Source: Collinsella aerofaciens
Lineage (GTDB): Bacteria; Actinomycetota; Coriobacteriia; Coriobacteriales; Coriobacteriaceae
Reading direction: 5' to 3'
Assembly: GCF_902364945.1 (NCBI RefSeq)
Contig: NZ_CABJFS010000004.1
Span: forward strand, 124,001 to 188,000
Length of the DNA stretch: 64,000 bases
In this document: positions 7,764 to 16,225 of the stretch, in pieces
Numbering within the stretch: position 1 is the first letter of the stretch
How the letters are laid out: each line of letters starts with the position of its first letter
Translations under genes and position numbers: made by a program
The notes under the pieces: generated by a model
Seen by the model: the letters and a program-made list of their open reading frames with translations, nothing else
Told to the model about the DNA's origin: nothing
The model's database searches: none

Positions 7764-8777
7764 TTAATAACGCTCGAAGAAGGCAAGCGCGTTGTCGCTG
7801 CAGAGCTTTTGCATCACGGTCTTGCCAAAATGCTTGGAAAGCATGTTCTGGAACTCGGGCATCTTGCTGGCATCGGAGAGGAAAGCGGGCACAGTGGCGC
7901 CGTCCCAGTCGCCGCCGAGCGCGATGACGTCCTCGCCGTCCAGGTCGAGCCAGTGCTCGATATGTGCCGCCAGCTGGTCGAAGGTGACGTCTGCGGCGGT
8001 CTTGTCGGTTGCGTCGTTGGAAAGGAACTCGCTGCAGTAGTTGAGACCGACGATGCCACCCATGTCGCGAATGGTGCGGAACTGGTCGTCGGTGAGGTTG
8101 CGCTTGACGCCGCAAACCGCACGGGAGTTGGAGTGACTGGCGACGAAGGGGCGCGTGGCGTGGGCGACAACCTCGTCAAAGCACTCATCGTTGAGGTGGG
8201 AGACGTCAAGCACCATGCCGGCGTGCTCCATCTGCGTAAGTGCCTCGATGCCGGCGGCGGTGAGACCGGCGTGGGTATCGTGTCCGCTCGCGAGCGGTCC
8301 CTGCGCGTTCCAGCTGAGTGATGACATGAGCACGCCCAGGCTCTTGAGCACTTCGATCAGCGCGGGGTCCTCGGCAAAGAACGTGGCGTTTTCGATGGTG
8401 TGGATGCAAGCGACCTTGCCGTCCTTGAGCGCGGGACGAATGTCTGCGGCGCTGCGCACGTTGACCATGCGGTCGTGGTTGAGCATTGCCTGGCCGCTCA
8501 TGTGCGCCATGATCTGCGCCTGGAAGCGCGCGGCGTGGGCGGTGGGAATCTCGTCGGGGACAAACGTGGCGAAGCACTGCGCCCACGGCGTGTTGCCGAT
8601 CTTTGCGAGCGAGATGGCGCAGGCGTTGCCCTCGATGAGGTCGAAATCTTGCGGATGCGTTTCGTCGCCGGGGAAATAACCGTCGGTGCCGGCGGTAAAG
8701 CGCAGGTCGAGATCGAGCGTGGCCCAGCCGATGCGGTCGGCGGTGTCGCAGTGTAGGTCAAATACGGGATATGCCAT
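7764..8777 (-). CDS. Membrane-dipeptidase-family (M19) dipeptidase
   Basis: A zinc dipeptidase of 337 residues with an amidohydrolase-like barrel. Metal ligands are visible in FDLHCDTADR (HxD, N-terminal), HTIENATFF (bridging Glu), DVSHLND and ASHSNSRAVCGV. GGIVGLNYCSEF and GGDWDGA near the C-terminus are also family traits. There is no signal peptide, so it should act in the cytoplasm on dipeptides, possibly including D-amino-acid or Cys-Gly forms. The start at 8777 (MAYPVFDLHCD) follows GGAGGA by 3 bases; the frame stays open 10 codons further without a better site. Divergent from the FKBP gene, sharing a 120-bp promoter region. Confidence 0.9.
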   Translation of the reverse strand: MAYPVFDLHCDTADRIGWATLDLDLRFTAGTDGYFPGDETHPQDFDLIEGNACAISLAKIGNTPWAQCFATFVPDEIPTAHAARFQAQIMAHMSGQAMLNHDRMVNVRSAADIRPALKDGKVACIHTIENATFFAEDPALIEVLKSLGVLMSSLSWNAQGPLASGHDTHAGLTAAGIEALTQMEHAGMVLDVSHLNDECFDEVVAHATRPFVASHSNSRAVCGVKRNLTDDQFRTIRDMGGIVGLNYCSEFLSNDATDKTAADVTFDQLAAHIEHWLDLDGEDVIALGGDWDGATVPAFLSDASKMPEFQNMLSKHFGKTVMQKLCSDNALAFFERY

Positions 8778-8897
8778 GGTTCCTCCGGTTGCAGCGTTTC
8801 TTTGCAAACTGTCTTTGAATTGTATGACTAGGGTATAGTTAGCGCCATATGTTCATGGCGGCCCACGTTGTGCGCCGCCCTTATCACGGAGGTTACC

Positions 8898-9326
8898 ATG
8901 TCCAACCAGGGCAAGAAGGTCAAGACTCATTATCGCGGCACGCTCGACGACGGCACGCAGTTCGATAGCTCCTACGATCGCGGCGAGCCGCTGGAGTTCA
9001 CCTGCGGCGCCGGTCAGATGATCAAGGGCTTCGACGCCGCTGTTGTCGACATGCAGGTGGGCGAGAAGAAGACCGTGCACATTCCTGCTGCCGATGCCTA
9101 CGGCGAGCACAACCCCGAGATGGTTATTACCTTCCCGGCCGAACAGGTTCCCAACATCGAGCAGATCGAGAAGGGCATGAAGCTTTTCCTGTCCACGCCG
9201 AGCGGCATGCCCGTCCCCGCCGTGGTCATCGACGTAACGTCTGAGGCCGTGACGCTCGACGCCAACCACGAGCTGGCCGGCAAGGACCTCAACTTTGATA
9301 TCGAGCTCGTTGAGGTCGAGGGTTAG
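8898..9326 (+). CDS. FKBP-type peptidyl-prolyl isomerase, SlyD-like
   Basis: A cytoplasmic prolyl isomerase/chaperone of 142 residues. The FKBP start GTLDDGTQFDSS and EPLEFTCGAGQMIKGFDAAV are clear. The insert-in-flap region around PEMVITFPAEQVPN and the ending LTFDIELVEV-like NFDIELVEVEG match SlyD. The histidine/cysteine-rich metal tail of enterobacterial SlyD is absent. The start follows CGGAGG by 6 bases. Next to it, 3 bases beyond the stop, is a UreE-like gene; since SlyD-type proteins assist nickel delivery in other bacteria, the pair may have a metal role (see findings). Confidence 0.93.
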   Translation: MSNQGKKVKTHYRGTLDDGTQFDSSYDRGEPLEFTCGAGQMIKGFDAAVVDMQVGEKKTVHIPAADAYGEHNPEMVITFPAEQVPNIEQIEKGMKLFLSTPSGMPVPAVVIDVTSEAVTLDANHELAGKDLNFDIELVEVEG

Positions 9327-9329
9327 AGT

Positions 9330-9908
9330 ATGCCTGAACGCTTGGTTTCGACGACATGCTTGGGAAATCTCAACGATCCGTCCTATGAACTCCTGCTTCG
9401 CCGGAAGTTGGGCGGCGTCTTTGAAGTTGACGAGCTACTGTTCGATTGGGACCGGGCTGATGTATGCGCGTTTGCGGGCGTGACGGAGCTGGGGCGCACG
9501 ATCGATGTTCGGCTGGATGCTGCCGACGGCGGTCGTCTTGCCGATGGCGACGTGCTCGCCATCGACCGTTCGGGCATGGTGCCCGTGGCGGTTGTCGTGC
9601 GCCTGCGCAGCGCCGAGGTTTATTTGGTCGAAGTCGACCGCATGGATCCGATTGCGCTCGCGCATGCGTGCTGGGAGATCGGCAATATGCACGCGCCGCT
9701 TTTCCGAGGCGATTCGGACGAGCATACCGTGCGCATGTATACGCCGGTGCAGCCTGTTTTGGGCCGCATGCTCCGGGGCGTCGAGGGTGTTCGGCTCTCG
9801 GTGGTTACCCGTGAACTCGATGCGGACCGGCGCTTTGCATCGAGTGCGGCGGAGGCCGTCGTGAGCATGGCTCCCGACTTTACCATCGTAAAAAAGACGC
9901 GCGGCTAA
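9330..9908 (+). CDS. UreE-like putative nickel metallochaperone
   Basis: A protein of 192 residues. The middle and C-terminal parts resemble urease accessory protein UreE: ALAHACWEIGNMHAPLF corresponds to the A-x-x-LGNRH-P segment, and VQPVLGRMLRGVEGVRL to the DHVLEDMLR-x-LG segment. The N-terminal half has the UreE-like beta strands (LADGDVLAIDRSGMVPV). Histidines H162-type in GNMH and H in DEHTVRM could bind nickel; the His-rich C-terminal tail is missing. No urease genes are in the window. The start is 3 bases after the FKBP stop, so the two are co-translated. It may serve hydrogenase or urease elsewhere in the genome, or have another client. Confidence 0.62.
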   Translation: MPERLVSTTCLGNLNDPSYELLLRRKLGGVFEVDELLFDWDRADVCAFAGVTELGRTIDVRLDAADGGRLADGDVLAIDRSGMVPVAVVVRLRSAEVYLVEVDRMDPIALAHACWEIGNMHAPLFRGDSDEHTVRMYTPVQPVLGRMLRGVEGVRLSVVTRELDADRRFASSAAEAVVSMAPDFTIVKKTRG

Positions 9909-9990
9909 GCGCGTATATACGCAAGGCGGGCTTTGAGGGGCGACCAATCAAGGTCCGTCTTGCTGTTGATAGGAGGCTTTGGGGAAGCAT

Positions 9991-10788
9991 ATGGGTCTTG
10001 AGGGAATCAAGCTGATTGCATGCGATTTGGACGGCACGTTGCTGCATCCGGGGGAGCGCGAGCCGCGTTCCGAGGCCTTTGAACTCATCGATGAACTGCA
10101 TCGTCGCGGTATCGTGTTTATGCCGGCGAGCGGCCGTCAATATGCGAGCTTGCGCTACCTGTTTGCCCCGGTGGCCGATGAGCTCGCCTATGTATGCGAA
10201 AACGGAGCCCTGGTGATGAGCGAGGGGCGTGCCGTTGTCAAGCGCTCTATGGAGCGTGACCTGGCGATGGATATCGCGAATGCCGTGGTCGCCTACCCCC
10301 ATGCCGGCGTTACCCTTTCCTGCGAGGGGCACCTCTACACCATAAGCGGCAACGATGCGTTCGTCGACCATTTGCGCTATGAGGTCCACTGCGATGTGGC
10401 GGTGGTCGACCGCCCCGAGGACATCGACGAGGACGTCATTAAGATTGCCTTCCAGACGCCCGAGGTGGATCAGCCGGCGGCCCTGGAGTATTTCGAGTGC
10501 CTCTTTAGCGACCGTGTCGACGTGATGACGTCGGGAACCGAGTGGACGGACTTTATCGGCTTTGATTCGGGTAAGGGTTCCGCGCTTGCCGATTACGGTC
10601 GTGCCCTGGGAATTTCGCCCGATGAGATGATGGCGTTTGGCGATAACGAAAACGACCGCGACATGCTCAACGTAGTGGGCCATCCCTATCTAATGGAGAG
10701 CTGCAATCCCTCTATGCGTGGCATCAACGACCGCGTCCGTTACGTACGCACGGTCGAAGAGGAGCTGCGTCGTCTACTTGCTGAGTAG
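9991..10788 (+). CDS. Cof-type HAD-IIB sugar-phosphatase-like hydrolase
   Basis: A Mg-dependent phosphatase of 265 residues in the haloacid dehalogenase superfamily. Motif I is ACDLDGTLLHPG, motif II the PASGRQ segment, and motifs III/IV are K in DSGKGSALADY and FGDNENDRDML. The C2B cap lies between about 85 and 195. Substrate is not predictable; Cof-family enzymes act on sugar phosphates or flavin/pyridoxal phosphates. ATG 9991 is taken as start; a TTG four codons earlier is also possible but sits only 2 bases behind AGGAGG. Confidence 0.88.
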   Translation: MGLEGIKLIACDLDGTLLHPGEREPRSEAFELIDELHRRGIVFMPASGRQYASLRYLFAPVADELAYVCENGALVMSEGRAVVKRSMERDLAMDIANAVVAYPHAGVTLSCEGHLYTISGNDAFVDHLRYEVHCDVAVVDRPEDIDEDVIKIAFQTPEVDQPAALEYFECLFSDRVDVMTSGTEWTDFIGFDSGKGSALADYGRALGISPDEMMAFGDNENDRDMLNVVGHPYLMESCNPSMRGINDRVRYVRTVEEELRRLLAE

Positions 10789-10803
10789 GCATGTCCCAAA
10801 CAT

Positions 10804-11184
10804 CTACCGGCAGTCGGGGCAGAGACCCTCGAAGATGGTGTAGTGCGACGTGACGTGCCAGCCGATTTGCTCGGACGCCTTGGCGTCGAGCTGGGCGTCG
10901 AAGGGGAGTGGCACGTCGATGACGCGGCTGCACGAGGTGCAGATGATATGTGCGTGCGGCTCGATGGTGCGATCGAAGCGGCTGCCGCCCGGCGTCTTGA
11001 TGGAGAGGATCTCGCCGGCGTCGGCCAAGAGATTGAGATTGCGGTAGACCGTACCGCGGCTGATTTTGTCATCCTGCGCGCGCACGACGTTGTAGATTTC
11101 GTCGGCGGTGGGATGGTTATAGCTTTGGCGCACAGCGTCAAGAACCAGCTTTCGCTGCCTGGTATTCCTTCTTTGCACCGCCAT
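10804..11184 (-). CDS. Fur-family transcriptional regulator
   Basis: A regulator of 126 residues of the Fur/PerR/Zur family. The N-terminal winged helix (RNTRQRKLVLDAVRQSY, SRGTVYRNLNLLADAGEI) is followed by the dimer domain with the metal ligands HAHIICTSCSRVIDV (HxH plus CxxC) and the C-terminal CPDC pair, i.e. a complete structural zinc site. Whether it senses iron, peroxide or zinc cannot be settled by eye. AGAGG precedes the ATG. A short imperfect palindrome, TAAATGATACCGTATTTA (11218-11235), lies just upstream and may be its own operator. Confidence 0.9.
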   Translation of the reverse strand: MAVQRRNTRQRKLVLDAVRQSYNHPTADEIYNVVRAQDDKISRGTVYRNLNLLADAGEILSIKTPGGSRFDRTIEPHAHIICTSCSRVIDVPLPFDAQLDAKASEQIGWHVTSHYTIFEGLCPDCR

Positions 11185-11245
11185 GCGCCTCGCCTCTTTT
11201 CTATCAACGGTCGTAGGTAAATGATACCGTATTTAGCACACAATA

Positions 11246-11656
11246 CTAATAACGAGGAATGAAACCGTCTTCATTGGCAAGTGGGGCTCGGGCCTGGGCG
11301 TCTACGAGGCGAAAACGCGTTCCCATGCGCTCGTAGGAGGCGTGAAGCGCCTCGAGATGAGATAGGATGTTTGCCGGAGCTCCCTGTATCTCCATCTCGA
11401 CCGAGCCGTCTTCCATGTTACGCACCCAGCCGGTGAGTGCGCGTGCCTGCGCGAGGTTGGTGTTGGTAAAGCGAAAACCGACGCCCTGGACTTGCCCCGC
11501 CCAGCGCAGGAAATAACGCAGGGGAGTGTCTTGAGTGGCCTCGTCGCTTGCGAGCACAGTAAGCCTGCGGCGCAACTCGAGCTCAATGTTTGATGGTTTT
11601 TGAGGCTCTCGACTGCCGCCGGTGACGCTGGAGAAGAACGCATCGAAGAAGCCCAT
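11246..11656 (-). CDS. Acylphosphatase with N-terminal extension
   Basis: Hydrolyses acyl phosphates such as acetyl or carbamoyl phosphate. The catalytic arginine is in QVQGVGFRF and the asparagine in GWVRNMEDGSVE. The normal enzyme has about 90 residues; this one has 136, with about 45 extra N-terminal residues (MGFFDAFFSSVTGG and a charged stretch). It starts 2 bases after the stop of the upstream oxidoreductase, so the two are translated in tandem. Confidence 0.9.
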   Translation of the reverse strand: MGFFDAFFSSVTGGSREPQKPSNIELELRRRLTVLASDEATQDTPLRYFLRWAGQVQGVGFRFTNTNLAQARALTGWVRNMEDGSVEMEIQGAPANILSHLEALHASYERMGTRFRLVDAQARAPLANEDGFIPRY

Positions 11657-11658
11657 CG

Positions 11659-12765
11659 CTAGGCCTGCTTGCCTGCGTCGGACGGGAAGGTAATGCCGGC
11701 CTGCTGGCGCACGGCATCCATGATGCGCAATGAGACGAGCGTGACATCGCGGTAGTGGCCAAGTTCGTGACGTCCCGCCGGGGTCTCCCAAATCTCTTCC
11801 TTAACGTTATCGATGCCGCCGATGGCGGTGATAAAGTCTGTGAGTTCGTATTCCATAGTGTTGCTCGATTTGGGCAGGTCGAGCACGCGGCCGTTGTCTC
11901 CCTGTTCGCGCGGTGCCTCGGTCGCCGAGCCGCGTACGACGTCGCCGCGATAGTCGATGCGGACGTTGCGGGGCGTGGACAGATGGTCGATCTGGATAGT
12001 GCCACGCTCGCCTTCGATCTGCGAGGGCAGCAGGTCATTCGTAATTTTGGAGTGCGTGAGCTCGACGGAGATACGGCCACCGCCGTAGCTGGCGAGGATG
12101 GAACCGCAGCCATCGATGGGGCCGTGCGTGAGCTGTCGCGTGGTGGGATCGAGCAGAGTGGTCATGCTCGTAAGGCCGGAGGGCATGCCAAAGATCTCGA
12201 CCATGGGCTCGACGGTATAGACGCCAATGTCCATGAGGGAACCCGATGCCATATTGCAGTCGAAGATATTGGTGGCGCGTCCCGCGAGAATCTCGTTGTA
12301 GCGCGAGGAATACTTGCCAAAGCGCAATGAGGCGCGGCGGATGGGGGCGATCTCGCCCAGGGCGTCCTCGATGGCGTGGAAGGCGGGATCGTGGAGGGGA
12401 CGCATGGCCTCGAGGGCCACGACACCTGCTGCCTCGGCAGCGCGGAAGACTTCCAGCGCCTGCGCTTCGGTGGCGCAGAAGGGTTTCTCGACGATGACGT
12501 GCTTGCCACCGGCGATGCAGGCAAGGGCCTGCTCGTAGTGGAGCGCATTGGGGCTGCCGATGTAGACGGCGTCGACGTCGTCGGCGGACGCAAGCTCGTC
12601 AAGTGCGGTGAAGTTACGCTCGCCGCCGTGTTCGGCGGTAAAGGCGGCGCCGCGCTCGGCATCGCGCGAGAGCGTGCCCACAAACGCGGCTTGGTCGTTG
12701 GCGTTGACGACCTGGATAAAGTCGTCGGTAATCATGGATGTGCCGATGGTCGCTATACGCAGCAT
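11659..12765 (-). CDS. Gfo/Idh/MocA-family oxidoreductase
   Basis: An NAD(P)-dependent dehydrogenase of 368 residues. The Rossmann start is LRIATIGTSMITDDF, and the family signature EKPFCATEAQA carries the catalytic-type lysine after GKHVIV. The C-terminal alpha/beta domain begins near residue 125. It closely resembles the oxidoreductases next to acylphosphatase in other Coriobacteriia, but I cannot name a substrate (sugar or inositol derivatives are usual). GGGGG lies 5 bases before ATG 12765. First gene of a two-gene unit with the acylphosphatase. Confidence 0.87.
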   Translation of the reverse strand: MLRIATIGTSMITDDFIQVVNANDQAAFVGTLSRDAERGAAFTAEHGGERNFTALDELASADDVDAVYIGSPNALHYEQALACIAGGKHVIVEKPFCATEAQALEVFRAAEAAGVVALEAMRPLHDPAFHAIEDALGEIAPIRRASLRFGKYSSRYNEILAGRATNIFDCNMASGSLMDIGVYTVEPMVEIFGMPSGLTSMTTLLDPTTRQLTHGPIDGCGSILASYGGGRISVELTHSKITNDLLPSQIEGERGTIQIDHLSTPRNVRIDYRGDVVRGSATEAPREQGDNGRVLDLPKSSNTMEYELTDFITAIGGIDNVKEEIWETPAGRHELGHYRDVTLVSLRIMDAVRQQAGITFPSDAGKQA

Positions 12766-12840
12766 GTATCCCCCTCGTGCCGTTCGGTTTACAGGATGAG
12801 TGTAGCGCGAGGGGGCAGGAAATAGCGTGCGAAAACGCCG

Positions 12841-13326
12841 TTACAGGTCGCTCTCGTTAAAGCCGGTATCGATATCGAGGTTGCTGCCGTCGGCCGCCGT
12901 GGTGGCGAGCTCATCGCAGCGTTCGTTGAGCTCGTGGCCGGCGTGACCCTTAACCCAGATGAACTCAACCTTGTGCTTGCTTTTGGCGGTGAGTAGGCGC
13001 TCCCACAGGTCGCGGTTCTTGACGGGCTGCTTGTTGGCGGTTTTCCATCCGCGCTTTTTCCAGCCGTCGATCCAGTGCTTGTTAAAGGCGTTGACGACGT
13101 ACTGCGAATCGGAATGGACCTCGACCTCGCAGGGGCGGTTAAGTGCCTCGAGCGCCACGATGACCGCCATGAGCTCCATGCGGTTGTTGGTGGTCTTGGC
13201 GTAGCCGCGCGAAAGCTCGGAGGTGAAGGTCTTGCCGGCGGGGTTGGTGTATTTGAGCACGGCGCCGTAGCCGCCGCGTCCCGGATTTGATCGGGCCGAG
13301 CCGTCGGTATAGATGATGACCTTCAC
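12841..13326 (-). CDS. rnhA: Ribonuclease HI
   Basis: Degrades the RNA strand of RNA-DNA hybrids. At 161 residues it has the usual length. Catalytic residues are visible: Asp in [11 protein letters not shown], Glu in [13 protein letters not shown], Asp in VHSDSQYVV, His in [10 protein letters not shown] and Asp in ERCDELA. The start is GTG 13326 ([10 protein letters not shown]), preceded by AAAGGA. The frame is open further upstream, but those residues are not family-like. Confidence 0.95.
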   Translation of the reverse strand: MKVIIYTDGSARSNPGRGGYGAVLKYTNPAGKTFTSELSRGYAKTTNNRMELMAVIVALEALNRPCEVEVHSDSQYVVNAFNKHWIDGWKKRGWKTANKQPVKNRDLWERLLTAKSKHKVEFIWVKGHAGHELNERCDELATTAADGSNLDIDTGFNESDL

Positions 13327-13425
13327 GGGCTTCCTTTCGTTGGGTACGTTTCGTGTGAGTGACCATTGTAGCGCCATGCCCGCCGGGGGCTAGCAATCTA
13401 CGATTTCTACCCCGTCTTCCGACAG

Positions 13426-14328
13426 TTAGTTGGCATGGATGATGCGGTTGAGCTCGTCGAGGTATTGCTGCAAGAGGGGAGAGGGCTTGCGCTCGTCGTG
13501 CATGATATAGCCTACGTGCATCGTTGGGGCGTCTGCTAACGGGATCGATGCCATACCCCATTGCATTTCATTGGAGAGGACACCGGTCGACAGGGTGTAG
13601 CCGTTCGACGTGATAAGTAAGTTAGTAAGTGTTCCGCGGTCCGAGATTCGTATGTTGCGGTCGCAAGGGATATAGCTAAAAGGTTCCTCGGCGTAATAGA
13701 AGGAGTTTGAGGTCCCCTGTTCAAAGCTGTAGCGCGTATATGGTGTGAGGTCGGCAAGGGACAGCTGCGGGCGGCGGGCAAGCGGGTGGCGCTCGCTAAC
13801 GAAGACGTGGACCGTCGCGTCGAATAGGGGATGGAAGCTCGCGCGCGCATCGGCAAAAGCCTTCTGCAGAACGCGGGCGTTAAAGTCGTCCAGATAGAGG
13901 ATGCCGATGTCGCTGCGAAATGCGCGGACGTCATCGATGATCTGCGATGTGGTGGTCTCGCGCATGATGAACTCGAACTTGCTGTCGCGGCAGCGCTCGA
14001 CTACGTTGACAAAGGCCTCGACCGAAAAGGCGTAGTGCTGGGCGGAAATGGCGAGGCGGGCTTGCGGGGTGCCACCGTCCTCGTAGCGTGCCTCGAGCAT
14101 GTCGGCCTGCTCTACGACCTGGCGCGCATAGCCCAAAAGCTCGGTGCCGTCGTTGGTGAGCGTGACGCCGCGGCTGGAGCGCGTAAAGATCTCCAGATGG
14201 AGCTCTTGTTCTAGGCTTTTGACGGCGTTTGAGATGTTGGACTGAGCGGTATAGAGGCGCTGAGCTGCGGCGTTGATTGAGCCGGACTCTGCCACGGCGA
14301 TAAGAAAACGAAGCTGCTGGAGTGTCAT
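13426..14328 (-). CDS. LysR-family regulator, divergent from metY
   Basis: A 300-residue LysR transcription factor: N-terminal winged helix (LQQLRFLIAVAESGSINAAAQRL, then QSNISNAVKSLEQEL) and a C-terminal effector domain from about residue 90. It points away from metY across a 275-bp region, the usual arrangement for a LysR protein that controls its neighbour. Homologous regulators of sulfur amino-acid genes sense O-acetylserine/homoserine-type ligands; that this one does so is inference. AAAGGA precedes the start. Confidence 0.9.
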   Translation of the reverse strand: MTLQQLRFLIAVAESGSINAAAQRLYTAQSNISNAVKSLEQELHLEIFTRSSRGVTLTNDGTELLGYARQVVEQADMLEARYEDGGTPQARLAISAQHYAFSVEAFVNVVERCRDSKFEFIMRETTTSQIIDDVRAFRSDIGILYLDDFNARVLQKAFADARASFHPLFDATVHVFVSERHPLARRPQLSLADLTPYTRYSFEQGTSNSFYYAEEPFSYIPCDRNIRISDRGTLTNLLITSNGYTLSTGVLSNEMQWGMASIPLADAPTMHVGYIMHDERKPSPLLQQYLDELNRIIHAN

Positions 14329-14389
14329 CGGTGCCCGTCCTTTCGATAGCTATCTAAAAAACCGATAACAGGTTAGCGCTTTTAAGTGA

Positions 14390-14418
14390 TTGACCGAGCG
14401 AAACAATGCTCGTACTAT
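14390..14418 (+). promoter_or_regulatory. metY promoter with inverted repeat in the spacer
   Basis: TTGACC and TACTAT, 17 bp apart. The spacer contains GAGC-N8-GCTC (14396-14411), a palindrome where a LysR-type or other regulator could bind. It reads toward the leader ORF and metY. Confidence 0.72.
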
Positions 14419-14487
14419 TCAAAACACACAAAGGCGGTAGGTAATTAAGCCGACCACGGAACCGGGATGTCAAAAGGAGGACCGCAT

Positions 14488-14541
14488 ATGAACTGCTTAC
14501 CAAGACGAATGCCGGGCTCCTGTTTGCGCCCGTCGGCGTGA
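14488..14541 (+). CDS. Candidate leader peptide upstream of metY
   Basis: A 17-codon ORF, MNCLPRRMPGSCLRPSA, starting 7 bases after AAAGGAGG, the strongest ribosome site in the region. It lies about 65 nt into the transcript from the 14390 promoter and ends 62 bases before metY. It holds two Cys and one internal Met codon, plus rare AGA/CGA/TTA codons for this GC-rich genome. Its place and codons suggest control of metY by sulfur amino-acid supply through ribosome stalling. I see no clear terminator-antiterminator pair after it, so the mechanism is open. Confidence 0.55.
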   Translation: MNCLPRRMPGSCLRPSA

Positions 14542-14603
14542 TCAGGAGACAGCGACTTACTTCTCTCTTATTTATTTACTTTCGTTCGATCAAGGAGATC
14601 ATC

Positions 14604-15914
14604 ATGAGCCAGTTCATCAACAACCCCGAGCACACCTTTGGTTTCGATACCCTGCAGCTTCATGTTGGCCAGGAGAGCGCCGACCCCGCATCCGACTCCC
14701 GCGCCGTGCCTATCTACCAGACCACGAGCTATGTGTTCCGCAACTCCCAGCACGCCGCCGATCGCTTTGGTCTTGCCGACGCCGGTAACATCTACGGCCG
14801 TCTGACCAACTCCACCCAGGGCGTCTTTGAGGACCGTATCGCCGCGCTCGAGGGTGGCGTGGCCGGTCTTGCCGTCGCCTCCGGTGCCGCTGCCATCACC
14901 TATACCCTGCAGGCTCTTGCCCAGGCTGGTGACCACGTGGTGGCTCAGAAGACCATCTACGGCGGTTCCTACAACCTGCTCGAGCATACGCTCTCCCAGT
15001 TTGGCGTCGAGACCACGTTTGTCGATGCCCACAACCTGGAAGAGGTTGAGGGTGCCATCAAGGACAATACCACGGTCATCTATCTCGAGACGCTCGGCAA
15101 CCCCAACTCTGACATCCCCAACATCGACGCCATCTCCGAGATCGCCAAGAAGCACGGTCTGCCGGTTGTCGTCGACAACACTTTCGGCACCCCGTATCTG
15201 TTTCGTCCGCTGGAGCATGGCGCCAACATCGTTGTCCACTCCGCAACCAAGTTCATCGGCGGCCACGGCACCTCGCTGGGCGGTGTGATCGTCGACGGCG
15301 GTAACTTCGATTGGAAGGCGAGCGGAAAGTACGCCCAGATCGCTGAGCCCAACCCCTCCTACCATGGCGTCTCGTTTGCCGAGGCTGCCGGTCCCGCCGC
15401 CTTCGCAACCTATGTCCGCGCCATCCTGCTGCGTGACGAGGGTGCCTGCATCAGCCCGTTCAACGCCTGGGTCCTGCTCCAGGGCACCGAGACCCTGTCG
15501 CTGCGCGTTGACCGTCATGTCGAGAACACCAAGAAGGTCGTTGAGTTCCTTGCCGGCGACAGCCACGTTGCCAAGGTGAACCACCCGAGCCTGCCTGAGC
15601 ACCCCGATCACGAGCTCTATCAGAAGTACTTCCCCAACGGCGGCGCTTCGATCTTCACCTTTGAGATTAAGGGTGGCCAGAAGGCTGCCTGGAAGTTCAT
15701 CGATCATCTGCAGGTGTTCTCGCTGCTCGCCAACGTGGCCGACGTCAAGTCGCTCGTCGTGCACCCGGCTACCACCACGCACTCCCAGCTCTCTGCCGAG
15801 GAGCTCGCCGAGCAGAACATCACGCCCTCCACGATCCGTCTTTCCATCGGTACCGAGAACGCCGAGGACATCATTTGGGATCTGAAGAAGGCCTTCGCCG
15901 TGCTGGACGAGTAA
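14604..15914 (+). CDS. metY: O-acetylhomoserine sulfhydrylase (PLP enzyme)
   Basis: Makes homocysteine from O-acetylhomoserine and sulfide, a direct-sulfhydrylation route to methionine. The protein has 436 residues, the length typical of the MetY branch of Cys/Met-metabolism PLP enzymes. LQLHVGQE, IYQTTSYVF, YGRLTNST and the PLP-lysine segment VVHSATKFIGGHGTSLGG (about residues 210-227) are visible. The start follows AAGGAG by 6 bases. Cystathionine gamma-synthase/lyase paralogues are shorter (about 380-400) and lack the insertion near residue 250, so MetY is preferred. Probably controlled by the divergent LysR protein and the leader peptide. Confidence 0.92.
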   Translation: MSQFINNPEHTFGFDTLQLHVGQESADPASDSRAVPIYQTTSYVFRNSQHAADRFGLADAGNIYGRLTNSTQGVFEDRIAALEGGVAGLAVASGAAAITYTLQALAQAGDHVVAQKTIYGGSYNLLEHTLSQFGVETTFVDAHNLEEVEGAIKDNTTVIYLETLGNPNSDIPNIDAISEIAKKHGLPVVVDNTFGTPYLFRPLEHGANIVVHSATKFIGGHGTSLGGVIVDGGNFDWKASGKYAQIAEPNPSYHGVSFAEAAGPAAFATYVRAILLRDEGACISPFNAWVLLQGTETLSLRVDRHVENTKKVVEFLAGDSHVAKVNHPSLPEHPDHELYQKYFPNGGASIFTFEIKGGQKAAWKFIDHLQVFSLLANVADVKSLVVHPATTTHSQLSAEELAEQNITPSTIRLSIGTENAEDIIWDLKKAFAVLDE

Positions 15915-15977
15915 GGCGACTTGTGCAAGGACCCCTTGCGACTCGATAGGTATAACTGCATAAATGCCTGCTCAAGG

Positions 15978-16013
15978 CGCCTGCGCAAGCAATGGTTGCG
16001 CAGGCGTCTTTTT
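15978..16013 (+). terminator. metY terminator
   Basis: A perfect 11-bp stem CGCCTGCGCAA/TTGCGCAGGCG, 7-base loop, followed by TCTTTTTTG. Confidence 0.9.
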
Positions 16014-16225
16014 TGCATAGGAAGGGCGCTATTACAGGGTTTTTGGCATGCTTTATGCATTTGAGTTGTGGAAAACTCCTGTTGAGAGGATGTGAGTTTT
16101 ACGCAATTGACGTGCGCCTTTTGAGTAAAACCGCAGGTCGCGATTTGCTCGAGGTACTATGCAGCGCGATCGAATCACACGCAGCTCAAATGCAGCAAAA
16201 ACGCACTACGGAGGTTTCCAGCTAC

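Noticed and set aside
9330-9908. Reading the UreE-like gene as part of a urease operon
   Set aside because: No ureABC, ureF, ureG or ureD genes are adjacent; the neighbours are an FKBP and a HAD phosphatase.
14543-14603. SAM-type riboswitch in the metY leader
   Set aside because: I looked for the conserved core elements of the SAM-I, SAM-II and SAH classes and did not find them. The small ORF is the only leader feature with support.
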